From the NCBI GenBank assembly GCA_021804595.1, contig JAJZHH010000002.1, positions 1 to 38,204 of the forward strand: a stretch of 38,204 bases of DNA. Reading direction: 5' to 3'. Made by a program: the position numbers and the translations under genes. Shown here piece by piece: positions 1-12,259 of the stretch. The stretch's first letter is position 1. Every line of letters begins with the position of its first letter. Below the pieces are notes generated by a model. It did no database searches, was not told the DNA's origin, and saw only the letters and a program-made list of their open reading frames with translations. This stretch comes from Pseudomonadota bacterium (GTDB taxonomy: Bacteria; Pseudomonadota; Gammaproteobacteria; Burkholderiales; Burkholderiaceae_C).

Positions 1-63
1 ACTGCTGCAACTGCTGCAACTGCTGCAACTGCTGCAACTGCTGCAACTGCTGCAACTGCTGCA
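1..63 (+). repeat. Seven perfect tandem copies of a 9-bp unit inside dnaX
   Basis: The unit ACTGCTGCA is repeated seven times without a mismatch and encodes Thr-Ala-Ala in the dnaX frame. The array may continue to the left of the window. The unit is a multiple of three, so copy-number change would lengthen or shorten the tau linker without a frameshift. Confidence 0.95.
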
Positions 64-564
64 GTTGCTCTGGCGACTTCGGCAGCTACGGCAGCTACGG
101 TCGCGCCGGTGCCGCCGGTGGCCGCCGCGGCTCCGGTGGCTGTGGTCGAGGCTGCGGTCGAGGCCGACGGCGGCGCTGCGGCGTCGACCGATTCCTTCGA
201 TTGGCCGGCGCTGGCGCCGCAGCTGCCGTTGATCGCGCTGGCGCGCAGCCTTGCCATGCAAAGCGAATGGGTCGGCGCCGACGGCGAGCGCTGGACGCTG
301 CGCGTGCCCAGCGAGCAGTTCGCGCGCGCCGCCGCGGTCGACAAGCTGCAGGCCGCGCTGCGCGAGCACACGGGGCGCGCGATCGAGCTGCGCACCGAAG
401 TCGGCCAGGTGCGCGACAGCGCGCATCTGCGCGCCGCGGCAGCGCGGGCGCAGCGCCAGCACGACGCCGAGGCGACGATCGCGGCCGACCCGCTGGTGCG
501 CGAGCTGGTCGACGAGCACGGCGCGCAGATCGTGCCGGGCTCGATCCGGCCGCTCGAGGCGTGA
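1..564 (+). CDS. dnaX: DNA polymerase III subunits gamma and tau, C-terminal part (partial)
   Basis: The reading frame is open from the first base of the window and ends with TGA at 562-564, so only the last 187 or so codons are present. DnaX is the clamp-loader ATPase subunit; its tau C-terminal region contacts the replicative helicase and the polymerase alpha subunit. What is visible is a low-complexity linker (Thr-Ala-Ala repeats, then Ala/Val/Pro-rich) followed by a folded domain starting near Asp-Trp-Pro (about nt 205) and ending in the IVPGSIRPL motif typical of the tau C-terminus. The ATPase domain lies outside the window. The call is supported by position, since dnaX-ybaB-recR is a very conserved order. 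The gamma frameshift site cannot be assessed here. Confidence 0.88.
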   Translation, partial: TAATAATAATAATAATAATAAVALATSAATAATVAPVPPVAAAAPVAVVEAAVEADGGAAASTDSFDWPALAPQLPLIALARSLAMQSEWVGADGERWTLRVPSEQFARAAAVDKLQAALREHTGRAIELRTEVGQVRDSAHLRAAAARAQRQHDAEATIAADPLVRELVDEHGAQIVPGSIRPLEA

Positions 565-629
565 AGGCCGGCGGCTTTGCCGAATTTACGATTCACTGAA
601 TTTTCCACACCACGCAGAGGATTCATTCG

Positions 630-959
630 ATGTTCAACAAGGGACAGCTCGCCGGCCTGATGAAGCAGGCCCAGCAAATGCAGGACAACATGAAGCGCGT
701 GCAGGAGGAGCTGGCGACGCTCGAAGTCGAAGGCCAGTCGGGCGCCGGCCTGGTCAAGGTGCAGATGACCTGCAAGTACAACGTTCGCCGCGTCAGCATC
801 GACCCGAGCCTGGTCGGCGACGATCGCGACATGCTCGAGGACCTGGTCGCCGCGGCGTTCAACGACGCCGCGCGCAAGGCCGAGGCGCTGTCGCAGGAGA
901 AGCTTTCGGCGGCGACCGCGGGCATGCCGCTGCCGCCGGGCATGAAGCTGCCGTTCTGA
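630..959 (+). CDS. ybaB: YbaB/EbfC family nucleoid-associated protein
   Basis: This 109-residue protein has the family's usual length. It starts with [18 protein letters not shown], the amphipathic N-terminal helix of YbaB, and ends in a PPGMKLPF tail that is also typical. YbaB dimers bind DNA and the gene almost always sits between dnaX and recR, as here. An AGAGGA ribosome-binding site lies about 8 nt before the ATG. The stop at 957-959 is separated from the recR GTG by one base, so the two are almost certainly co-translated. The exact cellular role of YbaB is not settled in the literature. Confidence 0.95.
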   Translation: MFNKGQLAGLMKQAQQMQDNMKRVQEELATLEVEGQSGAGLVKVQMTCKYNVRRVSIDPSLVGDDRDMLEDLVAAAFNDAARKAEALSQEKLSAATAGMPLPPGMKLPF

Positions 960-960
960 G

Positions 961-1566
961 GTGACCTTGAGCGCCGATACCGCGGCGATCGACGCGCTGG
1001 TCGATGCGCTGCGCTGCCTGCCCGGGGTCGGGCCGAAGAGCGCGACGCGCATGGCCTACCAGCTGCTGCAGCACGACCGCGACGGCGCCGAGCGCCTGTC
1101 GGCAGCGCTGCGCGCGGCGCTCGCTGCGGTCGGTCGCTGCCGCCTGTGCAACACGTTGACCGAGGCCGAGGTCTGCAGCATCTGCGCCGACCCGCAACGC
1201 GACCGGCGCCAGCTGTGCGTGGTCGAGAGCCCGGCCGATCGCGCGGCGCTCGAGCAGACGTTGAGCTTCGGCGGGTTGTATTTCGTGCTGATGGGGCGCT
1301 TGAGCCCGCTCGACGGTGTCGGCCCGCGCGAGGTCGGCCTCGATCGCCTGGTGCAGCGCGTGCGCGACAGTGAGGTCGAGGAAATCATTCTGGCGACGAG
1401 CTTCACCAACGAAGGCGAAGCCACCGCGCACGTGATCGCCGAAACGCTGCGGCCGCTCGACTTGCGCATCACCCGGCTGGCGCGCGGGGTTCCGGTCGGC
1501 GCCGAGCTCGAGTATGTCGACCTCGGCACGATCGCGCGCGCGCTGGTCGACCGCCGCGGCGCCTGA
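961..1566 (+). CDS. recR: Recombination mediator protein RecR
   Basis: At 201 residues this matches RecR length. RecR works with RecO (and RecF) to load RecA on SSB-coated single-stranded DNA. Visible features are an N-terminal helix-hairpin-helix ([18 protein letters not shown]), a four-cysteine zinc motif (CRLC then CSIC), and a Toprim domain beginning at [14 protein letters not shown] with the conserved [19 protein letters not shown] segment. The start is GTG at 961, one base after the ybaB stop, with GAGG overlapping the ybaB end as ribosome-binding site. It is the last gene of the dnaX-ybaB-recR unit. Confidence 0.96.
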   Translation: MTLSADTAAIDALVDALRCLPGVGPKSATRMAYQLLQHDRDGAERLSAALRAALAAVGRCRLCNTLTEAEVCSICADPQRDRRQLCVVESPADRAALEQTLSFGGLYFVLMGRLSPLDGVGPREVGLDRLVQRVRDSEVEEIILATSFTNEGEATAHVIAETLRPLDLRITRLARGVPVGAELEYVDLGTIARALVDRRGA

Positions 1567-1666
1567 CGCGGCCGTGGCGCGATCGCTGCGCCCTCGGCGG
1601 CGACCCTGATGCGCGCATGAGATCGCAACATTAGCATGTACGGAAATAACGCCAGACCGTAAGCCG

Positions 1667-2728
1667 ATGACGTTCGACCGCCGCCTGTTCCTGCAATCCG
1701 CTGTCTTGCTGATGGCCTCGGCGCACGTCGCGCGCGCCGGCGCTGCGCGTACCTTGAGCCTGTGGGCCGGCGAGGAGCTGCGCCACGGCCACGACGACGG
1801 CACGCGTGCGCAGGCGCTGTTCTTCGACCCGCGCGGGCTGGCGCGGGACCCGCGCGATGGCGCGGTGCTGGTCGCCGATGCGGCCAACGCACTGATCCGG
1901 CGCGTCGGTGCCGATGGGCGCGTGGTCACCTTGGCCGGCGCCGCCGAGCAACGTGCCAGCGTCGACGGCGCGGCCGCGCAGGCGCGCTTCGTCGGCCCCG
2001 ACGCGGTCGCGGTCGACGCCGACGGCGCCGTGTACATCGCCGATTCGTTCGCCAACACGATCCGCGTGCTGCGCGACGGCATCGTGCGCACGCTGGCCGG
2101 GCGTGCCGGCGAGCCCGGCTACGCCGACGGCGTCGGCGCGCAGGCGCAGTTCAATCACCCGATCGGGCTGGCTTTGCGCGGCGACGAGCTGCTGGTGGCC
2201 GACGCCTACAACCACACCTTGCGCGCGATCGAGCCGGGCGGGCGCGTGCGCACCATCGCCGGCAGTCCCGGCGTGGCCGACCATCGCGACGGCGCGCTGC
2301 GCCAGGCCTTGTTCAACACGCCGGTCGGGCTGGCGCTGGGCGCCGACGGCACGCTGTACGTCAGCGAGTACTTCAACCACGATCTGCGGCGCGTGGCGCC
2401 GCACGACGTCGTCTCGACCCTGGTCGGCAAGCCCGGCGAGGCCGGAGACGCCGACGGCACCGGGGAAGCTGCACGTTTGCGCAAGCCGCAGCAGATCTGC
2501 GTGATGCCCGGCAGTGGCGACATCATCGTCGCCGACGGCGGCAACCAGAAAGTGCGCCGCGTCACGCCTGCTGGCGCGGTGCACACGCTGGCCGGGCAGG
2601 GCGCGCAGGACCGCTTCGAACTTGGCGCCCTGCCCGGCGCGCTGGTCACGCCCTACGGCGTCGCGCCGGCGCCGGGCGGCGGCGTGCTGGTCAGCGCCGG
2701 CGAGGCGCTGCTGCTGATCGCGCCCTGA
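1667..2728 (+). CDS. Tat-signal NHL-repeat beta-propeller protein, function unknown
   Basis: This 353-residue protein begins with a likely twin-arginine export signal: MTFDRRLFLQSAVLLMASAHVARA, with RRLFL followed by a hydrophobic stretch and an AxA-like cleavage site. The mature part contains about five NHL-type repeats. Each has a phrase like 'TLAG..G..DG....A.F..P.GLA' followed by 'G.LYVAD..N..IRRV', as in GLARDPRDGAVLVADAANAL. This predicts a five- or six-bladed periplasmic propeller. NHL proteins bind proteins, RNA or small ligands, and some are lyases; nothing here identifies a ligand or an active site. It stands alone between recR and the convergent queF, 100 bp after recR. It could be a secreted binding protein, but I cannot assign a role. 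Confidence 0.8.
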   Translation: MTFDRRLFLQSAVLLMASAHVARAGAARTLSLWAGEELRHGHDDGTRAQALFFDPRGLARDPRDGAVLVADAANALIRRVGADGRVVTLAGAAEQRASVDGAAAQARFVGPDAVAVDADGAVYIADSFANTIRVLRDGIVRTLAGRAGEPGYADGVGAQAQFNHPIGLALRGDELLVADAYNHTLRAIEPGGRVRTIAGSPGVADHRDGALRQALFNTPVGLALGADGTLYVSEYFNHDLRRVAPHDVVSTLVGKPGEAGDADGTGEAARLRKPQQICVMPGSGDIIVADGGNQKVRRVTPAGAVHTLAGQGAQDRFELGALPGALVTPYGVAPAPGGGVLVSAGEALLLIAP

Positions 2729-2734
2729 ACGCCC

Positions 2735-3154
2735 TCAGGGCGCGGTCGGCTCGGCGCGGTCGAAGCCGCCGAGCTCGACGCGCGGCGCCGGCTTCCAGCC
2801 GCGCTTGCGGTGCTCGACGACGACGTTGGTGTAGATGCCTCCGCGCACATACCACTGCGCGGTCACGCGCAGGAAGCGCGGCGCGATCGCCGCGACCAGG
2901 TCGTCGAGGATCCGGTTGGTCACTTTCTCGTGGAACGCGCCTTCGTCGCGGAAGCTCCACATGTACAGCTTCAGGCTTTTGAGCTCGACGCATTTGCGGT
3001 CCGGAATGATGTCCAGCACGATGCGCGCGAAGTCGGGTTGCCCGGTCAGCGGACACAGGCAGGTGAATTCAGGCACCTGCATGTGGATGTGGTAGTCGCG
3101 TTTCGGCGTCGGGTTCGGAAAGGTCTGCAGGTTCTTGCTCGGCTGGGTCGACAT
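2735..3154 (-). CDS. queF: NADPH-dependent 7-cyano-7-deazaguanine reductase (short form)
   Basis: QueF reduces preQ0 to preQ1 in queuosine tRNA-modification synthesis. The protein is 139 residues with start at [15 protein letters not shown], the length of the single-domain QueF. It contains the catalytic-Cys segment [17 protein letters not shown] and the conserved [21 protein letters not shown] substrate and cofactor block. The frame stays open upstream to 3421, but that extension has no QueF similarity and runs through a palindromic repeat element, so the start at 3154 is preferred. It converges on the NHL gene with a 6-bp gap. Confidence 0.95.
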   Translation of the reverse strand: MSTQPSKNLQTFPNPTPKRDYHIHMQVPEFTCLCPLTGQPDFARIVLDIIPDRKCVELKSLKLYMWSFRDEGAFHEKVTNRILDDLVAAIAPRFLRVTAQWYVRGGIYTNVVVEHRKRGWKPAPRVELGGFDRAEPTAP

Positions 3155-3599
3155 GGCGATCGGGGGCGGATTCGACAAGAGGGTGGCGCAGGGCGCCGTC
3201 AAGGGATGCTGTTCAAAACTCGCGCGGCGCGCGGCGGCGGCTGGCGGGATGCGATGCAAGGCGCAAAACCCAAGGCAAGGCTGGACGCCTTGCCTGGTTT
3301 TGTAACGCCGCAGCGCGCCCGCCAGCCACCGCCCCGCAGGGTTCGGGCCAAAACGGGCGCCTGACCCACCTGTCGGCTTGCCTGTGCCACCGGCACAGGC
3401 TGCGCCGCCCAGGCAGGCCATGCATCCCGTTTTGACCTCGAACGCGCACCACGTGAGTTCTGAACAGCATCCCTAGCGCGCATTATCCGGCGAGGCGGCC
3501 GGGGGCGGCGCCGGGGCGGCACGATGCTATCATCCGGAAATGCGCGGTTTCCCGCATGATTATCTTTTCAAATCAAGCAGTTAACGGCGTTCCCTACCA
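3155..3599. other. Intergenic region between queF and smc
   Basis: This 445-bp stretch has no credible gene. It is the shared upstream region of queF (minus) and smc (plus). Most of it is the palindromic repeat element at 3202-3474. To its right, TATCAT at 3528-3533 and an AT-richer patch around 3556-3585 are the only -10-like sequences before smc; no convincing -35 accompanies them. Confidence 0.75.
3202..3474. repeat. MITE-like palindromic element with 20-bp terminal inverted repeats
   Basis: The left end (AGGGATGCTGTTCAAAACTC, 3202-3221) and the right end (3455-3474) are inverted copies matching at 19 of 20 bases. Inside are two nested stem-loops. The first pairs 3233-3248 with 3318-3333 (15 of 16), then AAAACC 3265-3270 with GGTTTT 3296-3301, and an 8-bp stem 3274-3281 with 3287-3294. 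The second pairs 3341-3357 with 3426-3443 and has a perfect 9-bp stem 3380-3388 with 3392-3400 and a 3-nt loop. There is no transposase frame and I see no clear target-site duplication. This fits a non-autonomous miniature element or a large REP-type structured repeat. Confidence 0.7.
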
Positions 3600-6500
3600 G
3601 TGCGACTGTCCTGCATCAAGCTCGCGGGTTTCAAATCATTCGCCGACCCGGTGTCGGTGCAGCTTCCCGGCCGTCGGGTCGGCGTGGTCGGCCCGAACGG
3701 CTGCGGCAAATCCAACATCATCGACGCGGTGCGCTGGGTGCTGGGCGAGTCCAAGGCCGCCGAGCTGCGCGGCGAGTCGATGCTCGACGTGATCTTCAAC
3801 GGCTCGTCGGCGCGCAAGCCGGCCGGGCGCTGCAGCGTCGAGCTGGTGTTCGACAACGCCGACCACAGCGTCAGCGGCAGCTTCGGCCAGTACGCCGAGA
3901 TCGCGGTCAAGCGCGTGCTCACGCGCGACGGCACGTCGAGCTACTACATCAACAACCAGCACGTGCGCCGGCGTGACGTGCAGGACATCTTCCTCGGCAC
4001 CGGTCTGGGGTCGCGCTCGTACGCGATCATCGGCCAGGGAACGATCAGCCGCATCATCGAATCGCGCCCCGAAGAGCTGCGCGTGATGCTCGAGGAAGCC
4101 GCCGGCGTGTCCAAGTACAAGGAACGTCGGCGCGAAACCGAGAACCGGCTGCACGACACGCGCGAGAACCTGCTGCGCGTGGGCGACATCGTGCGCGAAC
4201 TCGACGCCCAGCTCGAGCGCCTCGAACAGCAGGCCGCGGTCGCGCGCCAGTACCGTGCGCTGCAGGATTCGCTGGCCATCAGCCAGCACGGTCTGTGGTT
4301 GCTGCGACTGCGCGAAGCGCAGCGCAAGCAGGCGCGCATCGCCGACGAAGCACGCGCCGCGCAGCTCGCGCTGGATGCGCAGACCGCGCAGCTGCGTGCG
4401 GTCGAGGCCGATCTGGAGCGCGTGCGCCAGGCGCAGTACACCGCCGCCGACGCCTTGCACGCGGCGCAGGCGGCGCTGTACGCGGCGCAGGCCCGCGTCG
4501 GCCAGCTCGAGGCCGAGATCCGCTTTGTCGTCGAGGCGCGCGCGCGCGCCCAGCGCAGCGTGCACGAGCTGCAGCAGCAGCGTGCCGACTGGGAGCAGCG
4601 GGCGGGCGCGGCGGCGGGCGACGCCGAGCAGGCCGCGGCGGCGATCGAGGCCGCCGAGCTCGAACACGCCGAAGCCGAGGCGCGGGTGATCGAGCAAGCC
4701 GAGCAGATTCCGGCGCTCGAGGCCCGGCTCGGCGATGCGCAACTGCAGGCCGCCGAGCAGCTCGCGGCGGCGGCCGCGGCGCAGCAGCGCCTGCGCGGCG
4801 AGGCCGAGCGCGAGCGCGTGCTGGCGCAGCAGGCGCAGGCGATCGAGCAGCGCCTGCAGCGGCTGCACGACGAGCGTCGCGCGCTGGCGCGTCCGGACTC
4901 GCTGCGGCTGCACGACCTGGCAGGCCAGCTCGAGACCGTCGGCGCCGAGCGCGACGCGGCCGCGGCGCGGGTCGACGAACTCAACGAGACGCTGCCGGCC
5001 TTGCAGGATGCACAGCGCCAGGCACAGCAGCAGGCGCAGACCGCGGCGACCGAGCTGGCGTCGACCAGCGCGCGCGTGCAGGCGCTGCGCGCGCTGCAGG
5101 ACAAGGTGATGACCGAGGGCCGGCTGCAGCCGTGGTTGCAGCGCCACGGGCTCGACCGGTTGGCGCGGCTGTGGACCCGCGTGCGCATCGAGCCGGGCTG
5201 GGAGAACGCGCTCGAAGCGGCGCTGCGCGAGCGCCTCGGCGCGCTCGAGGTGCGCGCGCTCGACCAGGTCGCCGGTTTCGCCGCCGACGCGCCGCCGGCC
5301 AAACTGGCGTTCTACGCTGCGCCTGCGGCGCCGACGGCGCCGGCGCCGCCACCAGGGCTGCGTCCGCTGGCCGTGTTGCTGCGCGACGTCGACGTCGGCC
5401 TGCGTGCGGTGCTCGACGACTGGCTGGCGTCGGTCTACCGCGCCGACTCGCTCGACGAGGCGCTGCGCCAGCGCGGCGAACTGCCGGCCGGCGCCGCTTT
5501 CGTGACCCGCGACGGCCATATGGTCGGCGCCCACGGCGTCAGCCTGTACGCAGCCGACAGCGAACAGGCCGGCATGCTCGCACGGGCGCAGGACATCGAG
5601 AACCTCGAACGCCAGCGCAAGGCGCAGCAGCTGCTGGCCGACGACGCACGTGCGGCGGCGGCGCAGGCCGACGCGCAGCTGCACGCCGCGCGCGAGCAGC
5701 TCGGCGCCGACACGCGCCGGCTGCAGGCGCTGACGCAGCAACTGCACCAGGTGCAGGTCGAGCACCTGAAGCTGCAGCAGCTCGAGCGTGAAACCGAGCA
5801 GCGCCAGGCGCGGCTCGACGGCGACCTCGCCGAGCTCGCCGCGCAGGCCGACGAACTGGCCGCGGCACGCGCCGAAAGCGAGGCGCGTTTCGAGCAGCTC
5901 GACGTCGAAGTGGCCGACGCGCAGCAGGCGCAGGCCGACCTCGACGCCGCGGTGCAGCGCGAACAGCAGCAACTGGCCGAAGCGCGCACGCTGCTGCGGG
6001 GGCTCGAACAGCGCCAGGCCGACGCCGCCTATGCGATCCGCAGCCTGCAGCAGCGCGCGGCCGACGCGGCACGCATGGCCGACACCGCGCGCCAGCAGAT
6101 CGACGCGCTGGCCGCGCGCCTGGTCGACGCGCAGGACGAGCTGCAGCGCCTTGACGACGCCGGCGCCCAGGCCGGGCTGCAGGACGCCTTGCACGAGCAG
6201 ACCGCGGCCGAGGACGCGCTGCAGCAGCGCCGGCGCGAGCACGACGACATCGCCGCACGCTTGCGCGAGCTTGACGAGGCGCGCTTGCGCGCCGAGCGCG
6301 ATGCCGAGCCGCTGCGCGCGGCCATCACTTCCAGCCAGCTCGACGAGCAGGAAGCGAGGCTGCAGGGCGAACAATACGCGGCGCAGCTGGCCGAAGCGCA
6401 AGTCGACCTCGACGCGCTGGCCGCGGCGCTGGGCACCGATGCTCGCCCCGAGCAGCTCGCGCGCGACACGCAGCGGCTGCAGCGCGAAGTCGCCGCGCTG

Positions 6501-7118
6501 GGCGCGGTCAACTTGGCCGCGCTCGACGAACTCGGGCAGGCGCGCGAGCGGCGCCAGTTCCTCGATGCGCAGCGCACCGACCTCGAGCAGGCCGCGTCGA
6601 CGCTGGAGGCGGCGATCCAGAAGATCGACGCTGAAACGCGCGAGCAGCTGCGGCAGACTTTCGACGAGGTCAACGGGCATTTCGGGCGACTGTTCCCGGA
6701 CCTGTTCGGCGGCGGCACCGCGCGCCTGGTGATGACCGGCGAGGAAATCCTCGACGCCGGCGTGCAGGTGATGGCGCAGCCGCCGGGCAAGCGCAACAGC
6801 ACGATTCACCTGTTGTCGGGGGGCGAGAAGGCGCTGGTGGCGATCGCGCTGGTGTTCGGCATCTTTCACCTGAACCCGGCGCCGTTCTGCATTCTTGATG
6901 AAGTCGACGCCCCGCTGGACGACGCCAACACCGAGCGTTTCGCGCGCCTGGTCGAGACGATGTCGGGGGCGACGCAGTTCCTGTTCATTTCGCACAATAA
7001 GATCGCGATGGAAATGGCCGAGCAACTGGTCGGAGTGACGATGCAGGAGCAGGGTGTTTCGAGGCTGGTCGCGGTCGATATGGAGCAGGCCGCACGCATG
7101 GTCGAGGTGGCCGCTTGA
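3600..7118 (+). CDS. smc: Chromosome segregation protein SMC
   Basis: This is the ATPase core of the SMC-ScpAB condensin, which organises and resolves replicated chromosomes. At 1172 residues it has full SMC length. Walker A is GPNGCGKS at residues 31-38. A long coiled coil rich in Ala, Gln, Glu and Arg follows, with a globular hinge around 500-660, and a second coiled coil. The C-terminal head carries the ABC signature LLSGGEKALVAIAL near 1072 and Walker B FCILDEVDAPLDD near 1096. The start is GTG at 3600, which places the canonical 'RLSCIKLAGFKSFADP' head directly after the start codon. zipA and ligA follow on the same strand, an order known from other betaproteobacteria. Confidence 0.97.
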   Translation: MRLSCIKLAGFKSFADPVSVQLPGRRVGVVGPNGCGKSNIIDAVRWVLGESKAAELRGESMLDVIFNGSSARKPAGRCSVELVFDNADHSVSGSFGQYAEIAVKRVLTRDGTSSYYINNQHVRRRDVQDIFLGTGLGSRSYAIIGQGTISRIIESRPEELRVMLEEAAGVSKYKERRRETENRLHDTRENLLRVGDIVRELDAQLERLEQQAAVARQYRALQDSLAISQHGLWLLRLREAQRKQARIADEARAAQLALDAQTAQLRAVEADLERVRQAQYTAADALHAAQAALYAAQARVGQLEAEIRFVVEARARAQRSVHELQQQRADWEQRAGAAAGDAEQAAAAIEAAELEHAEAEARVIEQAEQIPALEARLGDAQLQAAEQLAAAAAAQQRLRGEAERERVLAQQAQAIEQRLQRLHDERRALARPDSLRLHDLAGQLETVGAERDAAAARVDELNETLPALQDAQRQAQQQAQTAATELASTSARVQALRALQDKVMTEGRLQPWLQRHGLDRLARLWTRVRIEPGWENALEAALRERLGALEVRALDQVAGFAADAPPAKLAFYAAPAAPTAPAPPPGLRPLAVLLRDVDVGLRAVLDDWLASVYRADSLDEALRQRGELPAGAAFVTRDGHMVGAHGVSLYAADSEQAGMLARAQDIENLERQRKAQQLLADDARAAAAQADAQLHAAREQLGADTRRLQALTQQLHQVQVEHLKLQQLERETEQRQARLDGDLAELAAQADELAAARAESEARFEQLDVEVADAQQAQADLDAAVQREQQQLAEARTLLRGLEQRQADAAYAIRSLQQRAADAARMADTARQQIDALAARLVDAQDELQRLDDAGAQAGLQDALHEQTAAEDALQQRRREHDDIAARLRELDEARLRAERDAEPLRAAITSSQLDEQEARLQGEQYAAQLAEAQVDLDALAAALGTDARPEQLARDTQRLQREVAALGAVNLAALDELGQARERRQFLDAQRTDLEQAASTLEAAIQKIDAETREQLRQTFDEVNGHFGRLFPDLFGGGTARLVMTGEEILDAGVQVMAQPPGKRNSTIHLLSGGEKALVAIALVFGIFHLNPAPFCILDEVDAPLDDANTERFARLVETMSGATQFLFISHNKIAMEMAEQLVGVTMQEQGVSRLVAVDMEQAARMVEVAA

Positions 7119-7151
7119 TGCGGCGCAACTCCGAGAGGATGGAATAAGGCA

Positions 7152-10293
<3,142 letters not shown>

Positions 10294-10314
10294 AGTCGCG
10301 CGCGTCGCCGCGCC

Positions 10315-11316
10315 TCAGGCGTGACGCAGCAGCAACTGCTCGACGTAGGCGGCCACGCCGCGCTCGACGTCCTTGAAGACATGGTCGCAGCCGGCCGCGC
10401 GCAGCGCATCGAGCTCGGCTTCGGTGTGGCACTGATATTTGCCGGCCAGCGCCGCCGGGAAGTCGACATAGCGCAGCAGGCGTTCGTCGACCAGTTGCTG
10501 CAGCGGCAGCGGGCCGTGGCCGCCGGCCGAGCGCAGCGTGTTGATCACGCTGCGCGCGACGTCGTTGAACGGCTGTGCGCGACCGCTGCCGAGGTTGAAC
10601 ACGCCCGAGCTGTACGGGTGGTCGAAGAACCACAGCTTGACCGCGACCAGGTCGTCGACGTGGATGAAGTCGCGCCGCTGCTCGCCGGCGCCGTAGCCGC
10701 CGTAGGCGCCGAACAGTTCGACCCAACCCTGTTTGCGGAACTGCTGGTAGTGGTGCAGCGCGACCGAGGCCATGCGCGCCTTGTGCGCTTCGCCGGGGCC
10801 GTAGACGTTGAAGTAGCGGAAGCCGGCGATCTGGCTGCGCGCGTGCGGCAGCTGGCGGCGCACGACCTGGTCGAACAGCAGCTTGGAGTAGCCGTAGACG
10901 TTGAGCGGGCGTTCGCAGTCGGGCGCCTCGCGAAAGCGCGTCGACGCGCCGTACACCGCCGCGCTCGACGCGTACAGCAGCCGCGTGCCCTGCGCCAGGC
11001 AGGCGTCGAGCAGCGTGCGGCTGGCCGCAAAGTTGTTGTCCATCATGTAGCGGCCGTCGTGCTGCATCGTGTCCGAGCACGCGCCTTCGTGGAACACGGC
11101 GTCGACGTGGCCGTAGCGCCCGCGCGCGAACGCTTCGTAGAACGCGGTCTTGTCGACGTAATCGGTCAATTGCAGCTCGACCAGGTTGCGGAACTTGTCG
11201 GCCTGGGTCAGGTTGTCGACCGCGATGATGTCGCTGTAGCCGCGCGCGTTGAGCGCGCGCACGATGTTGCTGCCGATGAATCCGGCAGCGCCGGTGACGA
11301 CGATGCGCTTGCTCAT
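10315..11316 (-). CDS. hldD: ADP-L-glycero-D-manno-heptose 6-epimerase
   Basis: HldD (RfaD) converts ADP-D-glycero- to ADP-L-glycero-manno-heptose, the precursor of the LPS inner core. The 333-residue protein is an extended short-chain dehydrogenase: the Rossmann motif [11 protein letters not shown] is at the N terminus and the catalytic YGYSK is present. The family segments [11 protein letters not shown] and [11 protein letters not shown] are also there. The start at [12 protein letters not shown] (11316) is preceded by AGGAGAA; a longer frame upstream has no homology and overlaps rfaE. It is the last gene of the long minus-strand series, 13 nt after rfaE, which makes an earlier intermediate of the same pathway. 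Confidence 0.96.
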   Translation of the reverse strand: MSKRIVVTGAAGFIGSNIVRALNARGYSDIIAVDNLTQADKFRNLVELQLTDYVDKTAFYEAFARGRYGHVDAVFHEGACSDTMQHDGRYMMDNNFAASRTLLDACLAQGTRLLYASSAAVYGASTRFREAPDCERPLNVYGYSKLLFDQVVRRQLPHARSQIAGFRYFNVYGPGEAHKARMASVALHHYQQFRKQGWVELFGAYGGYGAGEQRRDFIHVDDLVAVKLWFFDHPYSSGVFNLGSGRAQPFNDVARSVINTLRSAGGHGPLPLQQLVDERLLRYVDFPAALAGKYQCHTEAELDALRAAGCDHVFKDVERGVAAYVEQLLLRHA

Positions 11317-11329
11317 CGAAGGGTTCTCC

Positions 11330-12259
11330 TCAGGACTGCGGCCACAGTTCGGCCGGGGTGATTGCCGCGGTACCGAGCTTGCCGACGACGATGCCGGCGG
11401 CACGGTTGGCCGTGCGCACCGCGTCGGCCAGCGTCGCGCCGGCGCCGAGCATCACCGCCAGCGTCGCGATCACGGTGTCGCCGGCGCCGGAGACGTCGAA
11501 CACTTCCATGGCCTGCGCGGCGACGTGCAGCGCACCGGAGGCGTCGATCAGCGTCATGCCGTCCTCGGCACGGGTGACGAGCAGCGCGTCGAGTTCGAGC
11601 CGTTGGCGCAGCTCCTCGGCGCGGTGCTCGAGGTCGGCGTCGTCGGCGAAATCGCCGGCGACCAGCGCGAACTCGGCGCGGTTCGGCGTGATCAGCGTCG
11701 CGCCGCGGTAGCGCGACCAGTCACGCCCCTTCGGGTCGACCAGCACGCGACGGCCGTGCTGCCTGGCCAGCTCGATCATGCGCGCGACGTGCGCCAGCCC
11801 GCCCTTGCCGTAGTCCGACAGCAGCACCACGTCGTGCAGCGGCAGCTCCTGCTCGTAGCGCTCGAGCAGTTCGGCGAGCACTTCGTGATCCGGGGTCGAT
11901 TCGAAATCCATGCGCAGCAGCTGCTGCTGGCGCGCGACCACGCGCAGCTTCAGCGTCGTGCGCAAGCCCGGTACCTGGCGCAGCGCACCGCGGATTGGCG
12001 TGTCGGCGACCAGGTGGGCCAGGCGGCGGCCGCTGTCGTCGGCGCCGACCACGCTCAGCAGCGTGGTCTGTGCGCCCAGCGTGGCGGCGTTCAGCGCAAC
12101 GTTGGCGGCCCCGCCCAGGCGATCCTGCTCGCGCTGCACCAGCGCCACCGGCACGGGAGCTTCGGGCGAGATGCGATCGACAGCGCTGAACCAGTAGCGG
12201 TCGAGCATCACGTCGCCGACGACGAGCACACGGGCACGAGCGAGCTGTTCGGGGGTCAT
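11330..12259 (-). CDS. rfaE1: D-glycero-beta-D-manno-heptose-7-phosphate kinase (RfaE domain I)
   Basis: This PfkB/ribokinase-type kinase phosphorylates heptose 7-phosphate at C1 for ADP-heptose synthesis. The 309-residue protein starts [23 protein letters not shown] and has the GGAANVALN sugar-binding motif and the GAGDT catalytic motif near the C terminus ([15 protein letters not shown]). It ends where the kinase domain ends: the nucleotidyltransferase half found in enterobacterial HldE is absent, so that activity must come from a separate rfaE2 gene not in this window. The ATG overlaps the lapB stop by 4 nt (ATGA), indicating translational coupling. hldD follows immediately. Confidence 0.93.
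   Translation of the reverse strand: MTPEQLARARVLVVGDVMLDRYWFSAVDRISPEAPVPVALVQREQDRLGGAANVALNAATLGAQTTLLSVVGADDSGRRLAHLVADTPIRGALRQVPGLRTTLKLRVVARQQQLLRMDFESTPDHEVLAELLERYEQELPLHDVVLLSDYGKGGLAHVARMIELARQHGRRVLVDPKGRDWSRYRGATLITPNRAEFALVAGDFADDADLEHRAEELRQRLELDALLVTRAEDGMTLIDASGALHVAAQAMEVFDVSGAGDTVIATLAVMLGAGATLADAVRTANRAAGIVVGKLGTAAITPAELWPQS

Noticed and set aside
1-63. Tandem repeats at the left edge as a CRISPR array
   Set aside because: The 9-bp units are contiguous without spacers and encode a Thr-Ala-Ala linker in frame with dnaX.
3155-3421. Upstream extension of queF by about 89 residues
   Set aside because: The added sequence lies mostly in the palindromic repeat and has no QueF similarity; 139 residues is the normal short form.
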